A stretch of 45,736 nucleotides of DNA, from contig PEAB01000008.1 in assembly GCA_002753395.1 (NCBI GenBank), positions 25,843 through 71,578 on the forward strand, read 5' to 3'. This document shows, one piece after another, positions 24,016-32,447 of the stretch (position 1 is its first letter; each line of letters opens with the position of its first letter). The notes below the pieces were generated by a model. The model did no database searches, was not told the origin of the DNA, and saw nothing but the letters and a program-made list of their open reading frames with translations. Made by a program: the position numbers and the translations under genes. The DNA is from Nitrospirae bacterium MYbinv3 (GTDB lineage: Bacteria; Nitrospirota; Thermodesulfovibrionia; Thermodesulfovibrionales; Magnetobacteriaceae).

Positions 24016-27000
24016 GTGTAAGGGCGCTGCTTACCCTGATGCTGGCTGCCGTGATTGGAATCGTGTGTCTTGGCAGCTTTGCTGCTAACGCCTTTGCGGA
24101 AGACTATGTCTTTATAGGCAAGTGGGGGAGTTATGGCAGCGGTGATGGTCAATTAGATCGGCCATACGGGGTCGCTGTTGATGCCTCTGGATATGTCTAT
24201 GTTGCCGATATGAATAACAACCGTATTCAGAAGTTTAGTTCAAGTGGTGCTTTTATAGCCAAATGGGGGAGCCAAGGCAACGCTGATGGTCAATTCAATG
24301 GACCATACGGGGTCGCTGTTGATGCCTCTGGATATGTCTATGTTGCCGATATGAATAACAACCGTATTCAGAAGTTTAGTTCAAGTGGTGCTTTTATAGC
24401 CAAATGGGGGAGTCAAGGCAACGGCGATGGTCAATTCAATGGGCCATACGGGGTTGCTGTTGATACCTCTGGAAACATCTATGTTACCGATTGGAAAAAC
24501 AACCGCATCCAGAAGTTTAGCTCAAGTGGTGCTTTTATAACCAAGTGGGGGAGTTATGGTAGCGGTGATGGTCAATTCAATGGGCCATACGGGGTCGTTG
24601 TAGATACCTCCGGAAACGTCTATGTTGTCGATCTTTATAACAACCGCATCCAGAAATTTAACTCAAGTGGTGCCTTTATAGCCAAATGGGGTAGCCAAGG
24701 CAACGCTGATAGCCAATTCAATAATCCAATAGAAGCAGCTGTTGATGTCTCTGGAAACGTCTATGTTACCGATTGGAATAACAACCGCATCCAGAAATTT
24801 AACTCAAATGGTACATTTACAACCAAGTGGGGTAGTCTTGGTAACGGTGATGGTCAATTCAAGTACCCAGTAGGGGTCGCTGTTGATGCCACTGGAAACG
24901 TCTATGTTGTCGATTACGGTAACTACCGCGTCCAGAAGTTTGCAAAGGATGGAGGGGGGTCTAAAATAGTTAACCCTGGCAATAACCACACCTATCAAAG
25001 AATTGATAAACAAATGACATGGCCTGACGCTAAGGTTTATTGTGAAAATTTGGGCGGATATTTAGCAACCGTAACCTCAGATAGTGAGAACAAATTTCTG
25101 ATCGATAAGTTGTTACCTGCAGATTTTTTTGATAGTACGAATAATTCTTGTTGGCTTGGGGCAACCGATGTAGAGACTGAAGGCACTTGGAAATGGGTAA
25201 CTGGTGAAAAATGGGATTTTACATCGTGGGCTTTCGGTGAGCCTAATAATGAAGGAGGTAATGAAAATTGTCTACTTTATTATAGTAAATACGGCCATAT
25301 ATATAATTTGTGGAATGATGGTAGCTGTTCAAACGCCCACCTACTAATTTGCGAATGGAATCCAACACCCACCCAAGTGAAGCTTACGGTGACAAAACAG
25401 GGAACTGCCTTTGACACAGTTACCACCTCGACTGGTCTTATAAGCTGGAACGACAATACCGTCGTTGCCTCCTATGGCAGCGGGGGGTGTACTGGACCTG
25501 GCTGCACGTTAACGCAAACAGGTACAGCATACTATAACAGCGGAGCCAACGTTACACTAACGGCAACGGAAGTCTCAGGTTCAAAATTCACTGGCTGGGG
25601 TGGGGACTGTACCACTGCCTCGGTGAATCCAACCTGCACGTTAGAAAGGATGTCGGCGAACAAGAACATAACGGCGACGTTTACGGCTTCATTGCAACCT
25701 TCACCACAGATAGTTGGCACGGTGCATTCCAAATTGACCCCACAAAGCGAATGGACTCCAAGCAAAGCAACGGTAACATTAAAAAGTGTTGATGGAACTT
25801 CATCACAGTCTTATACTACGAAAGACGATGGATATTACACCTTCAATGGCCTATCTACAGGTACTTATAATATTTTAGCACGTTCCAATGAAAAAAGTGC
25901 TATGGAAACTGTAACAATTAACCCCACAACTGGTATGGGTAGTACCATTTATACTAACACCATACAAACACGGGATTTAAGAATGACAAATAATGCTAAA
26001 CCGTTAATCTATGTGCCTGGTGTAATGGGTACAAGTGATATGGATTCACAGGTGTTCGGTTGGTCTGTAAACACACTAAAAGTCAAACTTCCCCCGGACT
26101 TATGTACCTCTACCGATAACCTACAAGTATTTGATCCAGTCGTACGGATTGAACTGGCATACTTAGTTGATCCATTTTATTGTATAGCGACAGAGTTAGT
26201 CGGGACTAAGACATATTGTAGAGTCAAACCAGTAGATTTTGAAAAATTCAAAGAATTCTTTGAGAATAATGGATTTAAGGTTTACCTAGCTAAATACGAT
26301 TGGCGACTTTCCTTGGATGATACAAAAAGTTGCCCAGGTGGTAAAAAACCGTGGGAGAATTACCTTAAACCAGTGATTGATAACGCTAAGAAAGAAACAG
26401 GCTATCAAAAGGTATATGTTGTTGGTCATAGCATGGGTGGTCTTCTAACACGAACATACATTCAAGACAGTCAGTATAGTAACCGTAACGATATTGAAAA
26501 GTTTGTGATGTTTGGAACCCCTAATGAAGGTTCGGCAAACGCTTATTATTCATGGGAAGGTGGGGACCCACTGAGCGCAGACATCTTAACTAAATTTACC
26601 CTTCCAGATAGAGTAAAACTGAAATTTACTAATATGTATTACGACTCAACGATAGCTAATTGTGATAGTATGTCAAAATCGTGTAAGACCTACAGCGAAA
26701 GAAAGAAATTTATCAGAGAGAATATTAAGGGGCTTGGAAATTTATTTCCGACTTACCCATTTTTAGAGGTATGGAAAGATAATGTGAATGAACCACCTGT
26801 TACACCAGTGCCTACTAATTCCCCAGCCTATAACATTTTCTTGAATAAGCTTAATGGTGACACTAATAAAAGCAGAATGAAAGCTAATTGCAGCTCAGAC
26901 AATGTTTGTGTTCCAACAAAATTATTCATGACAAACGATCAAGAAACCATAAATTATATACGTGTTAAACTTGGTTATCTCGGTTGTGTGGATTATGAGG

Positions 27001-28835
27001 ATGGATGTCCAACATCTATTATACAAACAGATGGTACTGAGCCTGGTACTGTATTACCCCATATCGTTAAGATTTTCCCAGAAACAGCAACGATATATAA
27101 TGGTGACGGCACAGTAGTTCCTGACAGAGCAAAAGAGACTTTTAATGATATTAACGGTAAGCCGTCTATTGATTATGAAGAGGGCAGCTTTACTTCACAT
27201 GGCACAATGCCTTCATCTGAACTCCTGCAAAAGAAGATTCTTACCTATTTAAACCCAAATAGCAATGCTTCTTCTATGCAGTCAGTAACAAAATACTCTA
27301 AAAGGGACACAGCGCCTACGACAACGCTTAGTTTTTATCTAACAGGTGGTGTCCAGCCTTACATGACAGACCCTCAAAAGAGAACGGAGGGAGTGAATTT
27401 CACTACAAGTCAGGTAGAGCAGAATATTCCAGATACCACGTTGAAATTACTTGGTAACTCATCATCCATTTTCATAAACAACCCCGTCAATGGAACCTAC
27501 ACCATTGACCTGAAAGGCAATGCCGGATTGTTTACTGTAAACGCGGTATCTTTCAACCTTGCAAACGGATTAGGAGCTGAGACAACCAAAAATGGCTTTT
27601 ATAAAAACGGTATCTTTAACCTATGGCTTACCCTTGATACCAACTCAGGGGTATTGACCATCACCAGCAAGGTTGCGCCACCCACTGATGTAAAGGCGCA
27701 AAACAATGGTGGAAAGACACGCTTGACATGGACACCATCTGCGACGGCCAGTGTCATAGGATATAACATCTATGGAAAGACCTTTGATCAAGATGGCTTT
27801 ACCATACTCGCAAGCACCGGCAAGGACACTACGTCATTTGATACAGGTAAGGACTGGGCATCAAGTGATACGGCAACCGTATGGTATTACGTGGTAACAG
27901 CATTTGACTCTGATGTTACAGAAAGCCTGTGGGATACAACTGTGTCAAACACAAACCCGATAAAGGCCGATTTCAATGCCTCAAAGACAACGGTTGCGGT
28001 CAATACCCCCGTGTCGTTTTCGGACCTCTCAACGGGTAATATCACATCATGGCAATGGGACTTTGAAAACGATGGGGTAATAGACAGCACATCACAAAAC
28101 CCGACACACACATACACATTTCCTGGTACCTATTCCGTGAACCTGTATGTAAAAGACAGCGACGGCAAGACAGATTATACCTCCAAAGGTGCATATATCA
28201 CGGTTACGTCAACTACGTCAAAAGCACTCGGTAAGAAAGTAAACCTCGACGGCGATGGCAAGAGCGATATCCTGTGGCGAGATGCTACCACTGGCGACGT
28301 AGTTGCATGGTTGATGGACGGGACTGTGATAAAAAGCGGCGGATATCTGGCTAAAGGCGTACCGAACAACTGGCACATAGTAGCCATCGGTGATCTCAAC
28401 GGCGACGGCAAGAGCGATATCCTGTGGCAAGATACCACCACTGGCGACGTCGCTGCATGGTTGATGGACGGTACCAAGATAATCAGCGGCGGATATCTAG
28501 CTAAAGGCATACCAAACAATTGGCACATAGTAGCTATAGGTGACCTTGACGGCGATGGAAAGAGCGATCTCTTGTGGCGAGATGCCACCACTGGCGACGT
28601 CGCTGCATGGTTGATGGATGGTACCAAGATAATCAGCGGCGGATATCTGGCTAAAGGCGTACCGAACAACTGGCAGATAGTAGCTATCGGCGATCTCAAT
28701 GGGGACGGCAAGAGCGATCTTGTGTGGCAGAACACCACCACTGGCGACGTCGCTGCATGGTTGATAGACGGGACTGTGATAAAAAGCGGCGGATATCTGG
28801 CTAAAGGCGTACCGAACAACTGGCAGATTCAATAA
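24012..28835 (+). CDS. Large secreted mosaic protein: NHL repeats, C-type lectin, lipase, PKD and FG-GAP-like repeats
   Basis: 1607 residues with an N-terminal signal peptide ending ANAFAED. Domains in order: six to seven NHL beta-propeller repeats (~30-315, unit containing GVAVDASGYVYVADMNNNRI); a C-type lectin-like domain (~322-452, with CWLGATD, GEPNN and LWNDGSC); a divergent InlB-type repeat (~455-555); a carboxypeptidase-regulatory-like domain (~565-655); an LCAT/PGAP1-like alpha/beta hydrolase (~665-1085) with GHSMGG (Ser807), GDGTVVPD (Asp1032) and SHG (His1063) as a plausible triad; an Fn3-like segment; a PKD domain (~1315-1400, WQWDFENDG); and four FG-GAP/VCBS-like repeats (DGKSDILW) to the end. 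The GTG start lacks its own close ribosome site (see the leader ORF). The last repeat stops mid-unit. Likely an extracellular or surface lipase/esterase that binds polymers; the substrate is unknown. Confidence 0.85.
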   Translation: MSVRALLTLMLAAVIGIVCLGSFAANAFAEDYVFIGKWGSYGSGDGQLDRPYGVAVDASGYVYVADMNNNRIQKFSSSGAFIAKWGSQGNADGQFNGPYGVAVDASGYVYVADMNNNRIQKFSSSGAFIAKWGSQGNGDGQFNGPYGVAVDTSGNIYVTDWKNNRIQKFSSSGAFITKWGSYGSGDGQFNGPYGVVVDTSGNVYVVDLYNNRIQKFNSSGAFIAKWGSQGNADSQFNNPIEAAVDVSGNVYVTDWNNNRIQKFNSNGTFTTKWGSLGNGDGQFKYPVGVAVDATGNVYVVDYGNYRVQKFAKDGGGSKIVNPGNNHTYQRIDKQMTWPDAKVYCENLGGYLATVTSDSENKFLIDKLLPADFFDSTNNSCWLGATDVETEGTWKWVTGEKWDFTSWAFGEPNNEGGNENCLLYYSKYGHIYNLWNDGSCSNAHLLICEWNPTPTQVKLTVTKQGTAFDTVTTSTGLISWNDNTVVASYGSGGCTGPGCTLTQTGTAYYNSGANVTLTATEVSGSKFTGWGGDCTTASVNPTCTLERMSANKNITATFTASLQPSPQIVGTVHSKLTPQSEWTPSKATVTLKSVDGTSSQSYTTKDDGYYTFNGLSTGTYNILARSNEKSAMETVTINPTTGMGSTIYTNTIQTRDLRMTNNAKPLIYVPGVMGTSDMDSQVFGWSVNTLKVKLPPDLCTSTDNLQVFDPVVRIELAYLVDPFYCIATELVGTKTYCRVKPVDFEKFKEFFENNGFKVYLAKYDWRLSLDDTKSCPGGKKPWENYLKPVIDNAKKETGYQKVYVVGHSMGGLLTRTYIQDSQYSNRNDIEKFVMFGTPNEGSANAYYSWEGGDPLSADILTKFTLPDRVKLKFTNMYYDSTIANCDSMSKSCKTYSERKKFIRENIKGLGNLFPTYPFLEVWKDNVNEPPVTPVPTNSPAYNIFLNKLNGDTNKSRMKANCSSDNVCVPTKLFMTNDQETINYIRVKLGYLGCVDYEDGCPTSIIQTDGTEPGTVLPHIVKIFPETATIYNGDGTVVPDRAKETFNDINGKPSIDYEEGSFTSHGTMPSSELLQKKILTYLNPNSNASSMQSVTKYSKRDTAPTTTLSFYLTGGVQPYMTDPQKRTEGVNFTTSQVEQNIPDTTLKLLGNSSSIFINNPVNGTYTIDLKGNAGLFTVNAVSFNLANGLGAETTKNGFYKNGIFNLWLTLDTNSGVLTITSKVAPPTDVKAQNNGGKTRLTWTPSATASVIGYNIYGKTFDQDGFTILASTGKDTTSFDTGKDWASSDTATVWYYVVTAFDSDVTESLWDTTVSNTNPIKADFNASKTTVAVNTPVSFSDLSTGNITSWQWDFENDGVIDSTSQNPTHTYTFPGTYSVNLYVKDSDGKTDYTSKGAYITVTSTTSKALGKKVNLDGDGKSDILWRDATTGDVVAWLMDGTVIKSGGYLAKGVPNNWHIVAIGDLNGDGKSDILWQDTTTGDVAAWLMDGTKIISGGYLAKGIPNNWHIVAIGDLDGDGKSDLLWRDATTGDVAAWLMDGTKIISGGYLAKGVPNNWQIVAIGDLNGDGKSDLVWQNTTTGDVAAWLIDGTVIKSGGYLAKGVPNNWQIQ

Positions 28836-28963
28836 CAAGTAAATACCACAAGCCCAGCGGGAAGAGGTCAAGGGTAGACCGGGCCCCAAAACTGAAGGGG
28901 GCGCTCTCACCCCCTTGCAGTAGAGGTCAAGGAGGGCCTGGAGCGTCCTTGGTGCGCCGAGAA

Positions 28964-28990
28964 GGCGGAACCGCCCTCCTTAGTTTCTCT
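28964..28990 (+). terminator. Terminator-like hairpin after the large secreted protein
   Basis: GGCGG-AA-CCGCC followed by a pyrimidine-rich run. A wider inverted pair AAGGAGGGC (28929-28937) and GCCCTCCTT (28973-28981) surrounds the same area. It resembles the GC-rich repeat modules elsewhere but is diverged. The 28836-29119 interval holds nothing else recognisable. Confidence 0.35.
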
Positions 28991-29087
28991 CTTTTCTTCT
29001 CTATTTTATGTACCACAATCTTACTGCGATGTGGTATGATATGAGTTTGCAGATTGTTATAGAAGGTGCTATAGAAAGAGATTAAAC

Positions 29088-29106
29088 ATGCTATCTATAA
29101 TAGCAT
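29088..29106 (+). promoter_or_regulatory. Palindrome before larE
   Basis: ATGCTAT-CTATA-ATAGCAT is a perfect 7-bp inverted repeat that ends three bases before the AAAGG ribosome site of larE. It could be an operator or an mRNA hairpin near the initiation region. No regulator is known for it. Confidence 0.35.
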
Positions 29107-29119
29107 ACAAAGGCATGAC

Positions 29120-29941
29120 ATGATGACAGACGTTATTGAAGAAAAATATAACAGATTAGTATTAAATCTAAACTCTATGGGTAGTTGTCTTTTGGCGTAC
29201 TCAGGCGGGGTTGACAGCACTCTCCTGCTTAAGGCCCTCTGTGAGTCTCAGGCGGAGGTACTGGCTGTAACAGCCGTTTCAGCCTCAATGCCCCCTGATG
29301 ATCTTGACATGGCACGCAGGATGACCACCCTACTTTGCGTGAGTCATGAGGTCGTCTATACCGATGAACTCAATGACCCCCAGTACGTTAAAAACACACC
29401 GGAACGATGCTTTTTCTGCAAGAGTCGTATCTTTAAAACCTTTAAAGAGCTTGCACTCAAAATGAATTACTCACACATACTTGATGGCAGCAATGCCGAA
29501 GATGCAGGAGACTACAGACCGGGCCTGCGGGCAAATGCTGAGTTAGGCATTAGCAGTCCCCTTATGGAGGTGGGTCTTACAAAACAGGAGATACGACACT
29601 TGTCTAAGAAAAAGGGACTTCCTACGTTTGACCGGGCATCCTCACCATGCCTGTCCTCAAGGGTGCCATACGGTGAACCCATAACGCTCAGGTCGCTGCA
29701 GATGATCCAGAAGGCCGAGGCCGTCATTAAGGGACTTGGCTTTGCAGAGTTGCGGGTGCGTAAACAGGCTGAGACCGCGCGCATAGAGCTATTGCCACAC
29801 GACATAGAGAAGGCCCTTCAGAAGCCAGTACGACAACAAATCGTAGAGGCCCTCAGAGAGCTTGGATTTCAATACGTCACGTTGGACCTTGAGGGCTTTA
29901 GCAGCGGGAAGTTAAACAGGGTTGTTCTTGAACAAATATAA
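29120..29941 (+). CDS. larE: LarE-type ATP-dependent sacrificial sulfur transferase
   Basis: LarE supplies sulfur to the pincer cofactor of nickel-pincer-dependent enzymes such as lactate racemase. The 273 residues have the PP-loop motif AYSGGVDSTLLL, the NTPERCFFCKSRIF segment (Cys97, Cys100), and SSPCLSSRVPYGEP with Cys177, which by alignment corresponds to the sacrificial Cys176 of Lactobacillus LarE. The start is ATG 29120 (or 29123) with AAAGG six bases before. No larA, larB or larC is present here. It is followed by a GlcF-like protein, compatible with lactate or other 2-hydroxyacid metabolism. Confidence 0.9.
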   Translation: MMTDVIEEKYNRLVLNLNSMGSCLLAYSGGVDSTLLLKALCESQAEVLAVTAVSASMPPDDLDMARRMTTLLCVSHEVVYTDELNDPQYVKNTPERCFFCKSRIFKTFKELALKMNYSHILDGSNAEDAGDYRPGLRANAELGISSPLMEVGLTKQEIRHLSKKKGLPTFDRASSPCLSSRVPYGEPITLRSLQMIQKAEAVIKGLGFAELRVRKQAETARIELLPHDIEKALQKPVRQQIVEALRELGFQYVTLDLEGFSSGKLNRVVLEQI

Positions 29942-30000
29942 AAAATGCCTATGAAGTTTACTCCGCTCTTTACTGAACATGTCTGTTATTGTGTGTCATT

Positions 30001-30115
30001 CCCCTGTTCAAGCCAGGGTCAAGCTCTGCGAAAGCAGAAATCTATCCACCCTTTGTTGTTCGGAAGAGTGGATTCCCGCTTACGCTGGAATGACAGTGGG
30101 GGCGGGAATGACAAA
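30001..30115 (+). repeat. Nested-palindrome dispersed repeat (family 3), diverged copy
   Basis: Contains TTCCCCTGTTCAAGCCAGGG (also near 45105), GTGGATTCCCGCTTACGCTG and GGAATGAC, the same words as the copies at 18737 and 45043 but rearranged. Several inverted GGAATGAC/GTCATTCC pairs can be drawn. Nothing else is recognisable in the 29942-30193 gap. Confidence 0.5.
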
Positions 30116-30193
30116 TTGAATGGGTATGGTAAATTGGGTTTGCACAATAGGCAGCGGAGTTAACTCAAAAGGCAATATATAATATGTTGGAAG

Positions 30194-31465
30194 ATGAATG
30201 AGAAAGCGTTTCTAAATGCCCTGACGTTGTGTGTCCGCTGTGGTGGTTGTAAGGCACAGTGTCCATCCTTTGATGCAACCAACCAGGAGACCCATACGGC
30301 CAGAGGCCGGCTGAGGCTGCTAAAGGCCCTTGTTGAACGGCAGGTACCCACAGGCGCTAGGCTAAACGATAAGCTATTCAGTTGTCTAATGTGTGGCAGT
30401 TGTACTGTATCTTGCCCCTTGAAGATCGATATAGAGGAGGTTTTTTATCATGCCAGAGCGCTTTTAAAGGAAAACGATTCAAAAAACTCCGCCGTCAGGA
30501 TGCTTACAAAGCTGGTCTTCAAAAATACCGATCTGACACTAAAATTTGTCAAACCGTTTCAGAAGGTAATTGAGAGAAAGCTATCCGGTATGAATCTTTT
30601 ACCGCACAACATGGGTTTGATAGAAAACCCGTTTAAGAAGACTGAGGTATTCAGACCTGTAGAAAAGATAGGACGTGTAGCGGTGTTTTCTGGTTGCAGC
30701 GTAAAGCATATATATCCTGAGCTGTCGTTTTCCCTGGCCAGCGTCTTAAATGCTGTTAAGTACGAGGTTGTGTTTCCTCATTCAGAGGTGTGTTGTGGCG
30801 CTCCGTTTCGATCACTTGGCATGGATGCAGACGCCAGGGCTTTTGCGGAGAAAAATTACGAGGTCTTTAGCAAGTTAAAGGTTGACGCCATACTGTCGTT
30901 GTGTCCGACGTGTGTGGTTGCGCTGAAAAAGTACTACCCAAGGCTTATTGGTAAGGAACTGCCTAACGTCTACGACGTATCGACCTTTCTTAAGGATAAG
31001 ATTACCTTAAATAAGAAGCAGGTAAAGCTAAAGGTCACTTTTCATGATCCTTGTCATCAGAAGAACTTCTTAAGGGTTACAACGGAGCCAAGGGAGCTTT
31101 TAAAGCAGTGTGGTGCCGAGCTGGTTGAACCTAAGAGGCATATGTGTTGTGGCTTTGGGGGTACCTACAGCTTCTTTCACAAGGAAACCTCTGACAAGAT
31201 ACTTAATACCACGGCAACTGAGCTGCTCAGTACTGGTTGTGATGTGGTGGTTACCTCGTGTCCCAACTGCATATTTCAGTTGAGCAAAGGACTTACAGAG
31301 AAACCAATCCTACATATAATAGAGGTGCTGGAGGAATCCCTATGCACGGAAGAGGTACAACCCTCTGAGGAAGCTGAAGGTGGAGAAGGAACTAAAGAAG
31401 GAGATATAAGTACGGGGAGCGTCTCTCCCCCTCAGAGCCACTCGCAAGAGAATCCGTCCCAATGA
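30194..31465 (+). CDS. GlcF-like iron-sulfur oxidoreductase subunit (two 4Fe-4S, two CCG domains)
   Basis: 423 residues similar in layout to GlcF, the iron-sulfur subunit of glycolate or D-lactate oxidase/dehydrogenase. Two ferredoxin-type motifs lie at the N-terminus (CVRCGGCKAQCP and CLMCGSCTVSCP). Two CCG domains follow, with EVCCGAPFRSLG, LCPTCV, FHDPCHQK, RHMCCGFGG and TSCPNCIFQL. The C-terminal ~40 residues are Glu/Ser-rich and not part of the family. The cognate FAD subunit (GlcD) is not in the window. Related heterodisulfide-reductase-like subunits cannot be excluded. It follows larE. Confidence 0.85.
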   Translation: MNEKAFLNALTLCVRCGGCKAQCPSFDATNQETHTARGRLRLLKALVERQVPTGARLNDKLFSCLMCGSCTVSCPLKIDIEEVFYHARALLKENDSKNSAVRMLTKLVFKNTDLTLKFVKPFQKVIERKLSGMNLLPHNMGLIENPFKKTEVFRPVEKIGRVAVFSGCSVKHIYPELSFSLASVLNAVKYEVVFPHSEVCCGAPFRSLGMDADARAFAEKNYEVFSKLKVDAILSLCPTCVVALKKYYPRLIGKELPNVYDVSTFLKDKITLNKKQVKLKVTFHDPCHQKNFLRVTTEPRELLKQCGAELVEPKRHMCCGFGGTYSFFHKETSDKILNTTATELLSTGCDVVVTSCPNCIFQLSKGLTEKPILHIIEVLEESLCTEEVQPSEEAEGGEGTKEGDISTGSVSPPQSHSQENPSQ

Positions 31466-31501
31466 GACAAAAGTGTAACAGCTGGCAATCCACTGACGTA
31501 A

Positions 31502-31945
31502 CTACAGTAGCCCTGCGTGTTTAAGGGCATCCTTTAAGTCTGGGTTCTTCGCAGCCGTTTCCTTGAGGACTTTTACAAGCAACTCGGATCGTTCATCGAT
31601 TTCCTTGGTTTTTCGTATGGCTGGGGCAAGGGCTGTACGTCTGTCCCATAACACAAACCCCAATAAAAGTCCCATACCACCAAAAAGTACCCCAAAACCC
31701 CAGAGCATCAGCGTCATTATATCGGTCTTCATACTTTTCATATCGGCTCTTATATCGTCTATCCGCTTATTCAGTGAGGAATCCAAAGCATCTATCCGCT
31801 GATTTGTGGACTTTAACCCTTCTTCAAGCCTTATAATCCGGTCCCTGTCTTCCTGCGTAAATGGTACGTCTCTAGCCTGTGAAGGCAGAACAACAGCCAG
31901 AACAACTATTACTGCCATTAATAAACGCACTATCGACTGTCTCAT
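31502..31945 (-). CDS. Hypothetical membrane protein with signal peptide and coiled coil
   Basis: About 147 residues from ATG 31945. Features: an N-terminal signal peptide (VRLLMAVIVVLAVVLPSQA), a coiled-coil segment rich in R/E/D heptads (DRIIRLEEGLKSTNQRIDAL), one membrane span (MLWGFGVLFGGMGLLLGFVL) and a basic C-terminal helix. Similar small proteins are widespread in Nitrospirota-like and delta-proteobacterial genomes without known function. The open frame extends to 32041, but that part lies within a MITE, so I take the start outside it. No clear ribosome site is seen. Confidence 0.65.
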   Translation of the reverse strand: MRQSIVRLLMAVIVVLAVVLPSQARDVPFTQEDRDRIIRLEEGLKSTNQRIDALDSSLNKRIDDIRADMKSMKTDIMTLMLWGFGVLFGGMGLLLGFVLWDRRTALAPAIRKTKEIDERSELLVKVLKETAAKNPDLKDALKHAGLL

Positions 31946-32001
31946 AATTAAATAATACCACGACTGTGACATGCTAAGCAAGTCTGTAACACGGTTAATT
32001 T

Positions 32002-32289
32002 GGTAGTCCTGCACAAGTAGTGGTGACATAAAGCTTAACACCCTCCCCTAACCCCTAATGCTGTTGACTTAAGATTGTGAAGATGAAAAAAGGAGGGCTT
32101 TGCCCTCCCTTAGACCCACCCACAAGGGAACTTGTTCCCTTGACCCTGTAAATGTCAGGCGTGGTTGCTTAAAATGTCACCCATGTGCATACATTTTGCA
32201 TACATATTAATGCTTAAGTCAACAGCATTACCCCTAACCCCTCCCATCAAGGGAGGGGAATTGAATATCACTACCTCTGCAGGACTACC
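32002..32289 (+). mobile_element. MITE-like element, full copy
   Basis: Same organisation as 5983-6262: left end GGTAGTCCTGCACAAGTAG, arms ATGCTGTTGACTTAAG and CTTAAGTCAACAGCAT, and a right end ending in AGGACTACC. The core contains AAAAAAGGAGGGCTTTGCCC, i.e. a terminator-like hairpin with its T tract on the minus strand. No protein is encoded and no obvious target duplication is seen. Confidence 0.75.
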
Positions 32290-32391
32290 TAAAAAAGATA
32301 CGTTAATTTGTTCTCCATCTTCAAAAACCGGATTAAACGCCTATTTAAGGAAAAGTGCAAAATACAGAATAATTTTACCGTGCCCTTAATT

Positions 32392-32430
32392 GGCCATACA
32401 ATGGTAAAATGGTTTGCCATTGTGTATAAT
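32392..32430 (+). promoter_or_regulatory. Promoter with overlapping palindrome before glycerate kinase
   Basis: TATAAT (32425-32430) with an upstream TG. An inverted pair ATACAATGG and CCATTGTGTAT (one extra base) flanks and overlaps the -10 box, a good place for a repressor. No clear -35 is seen. With this -10, transcription would start near 32437, which argues against translation from the TTG at 32430. Confidence 0.45.
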
Positions 32431-32447
32431 TGTCTAAGGAATCTATT

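Noticed and set aside
28175-28910. Minus-strand proteins opposite the FG-GAP-like repeats
   Set aside because: They are shadow frames created by the periodic repeats of the large plus-strand gene.
31946-32041. Upstream extension of the small membrane protein
   Set aside because: The extension enters the MITE at 32002; the signal peptide begins well at the internal ATG 31945.
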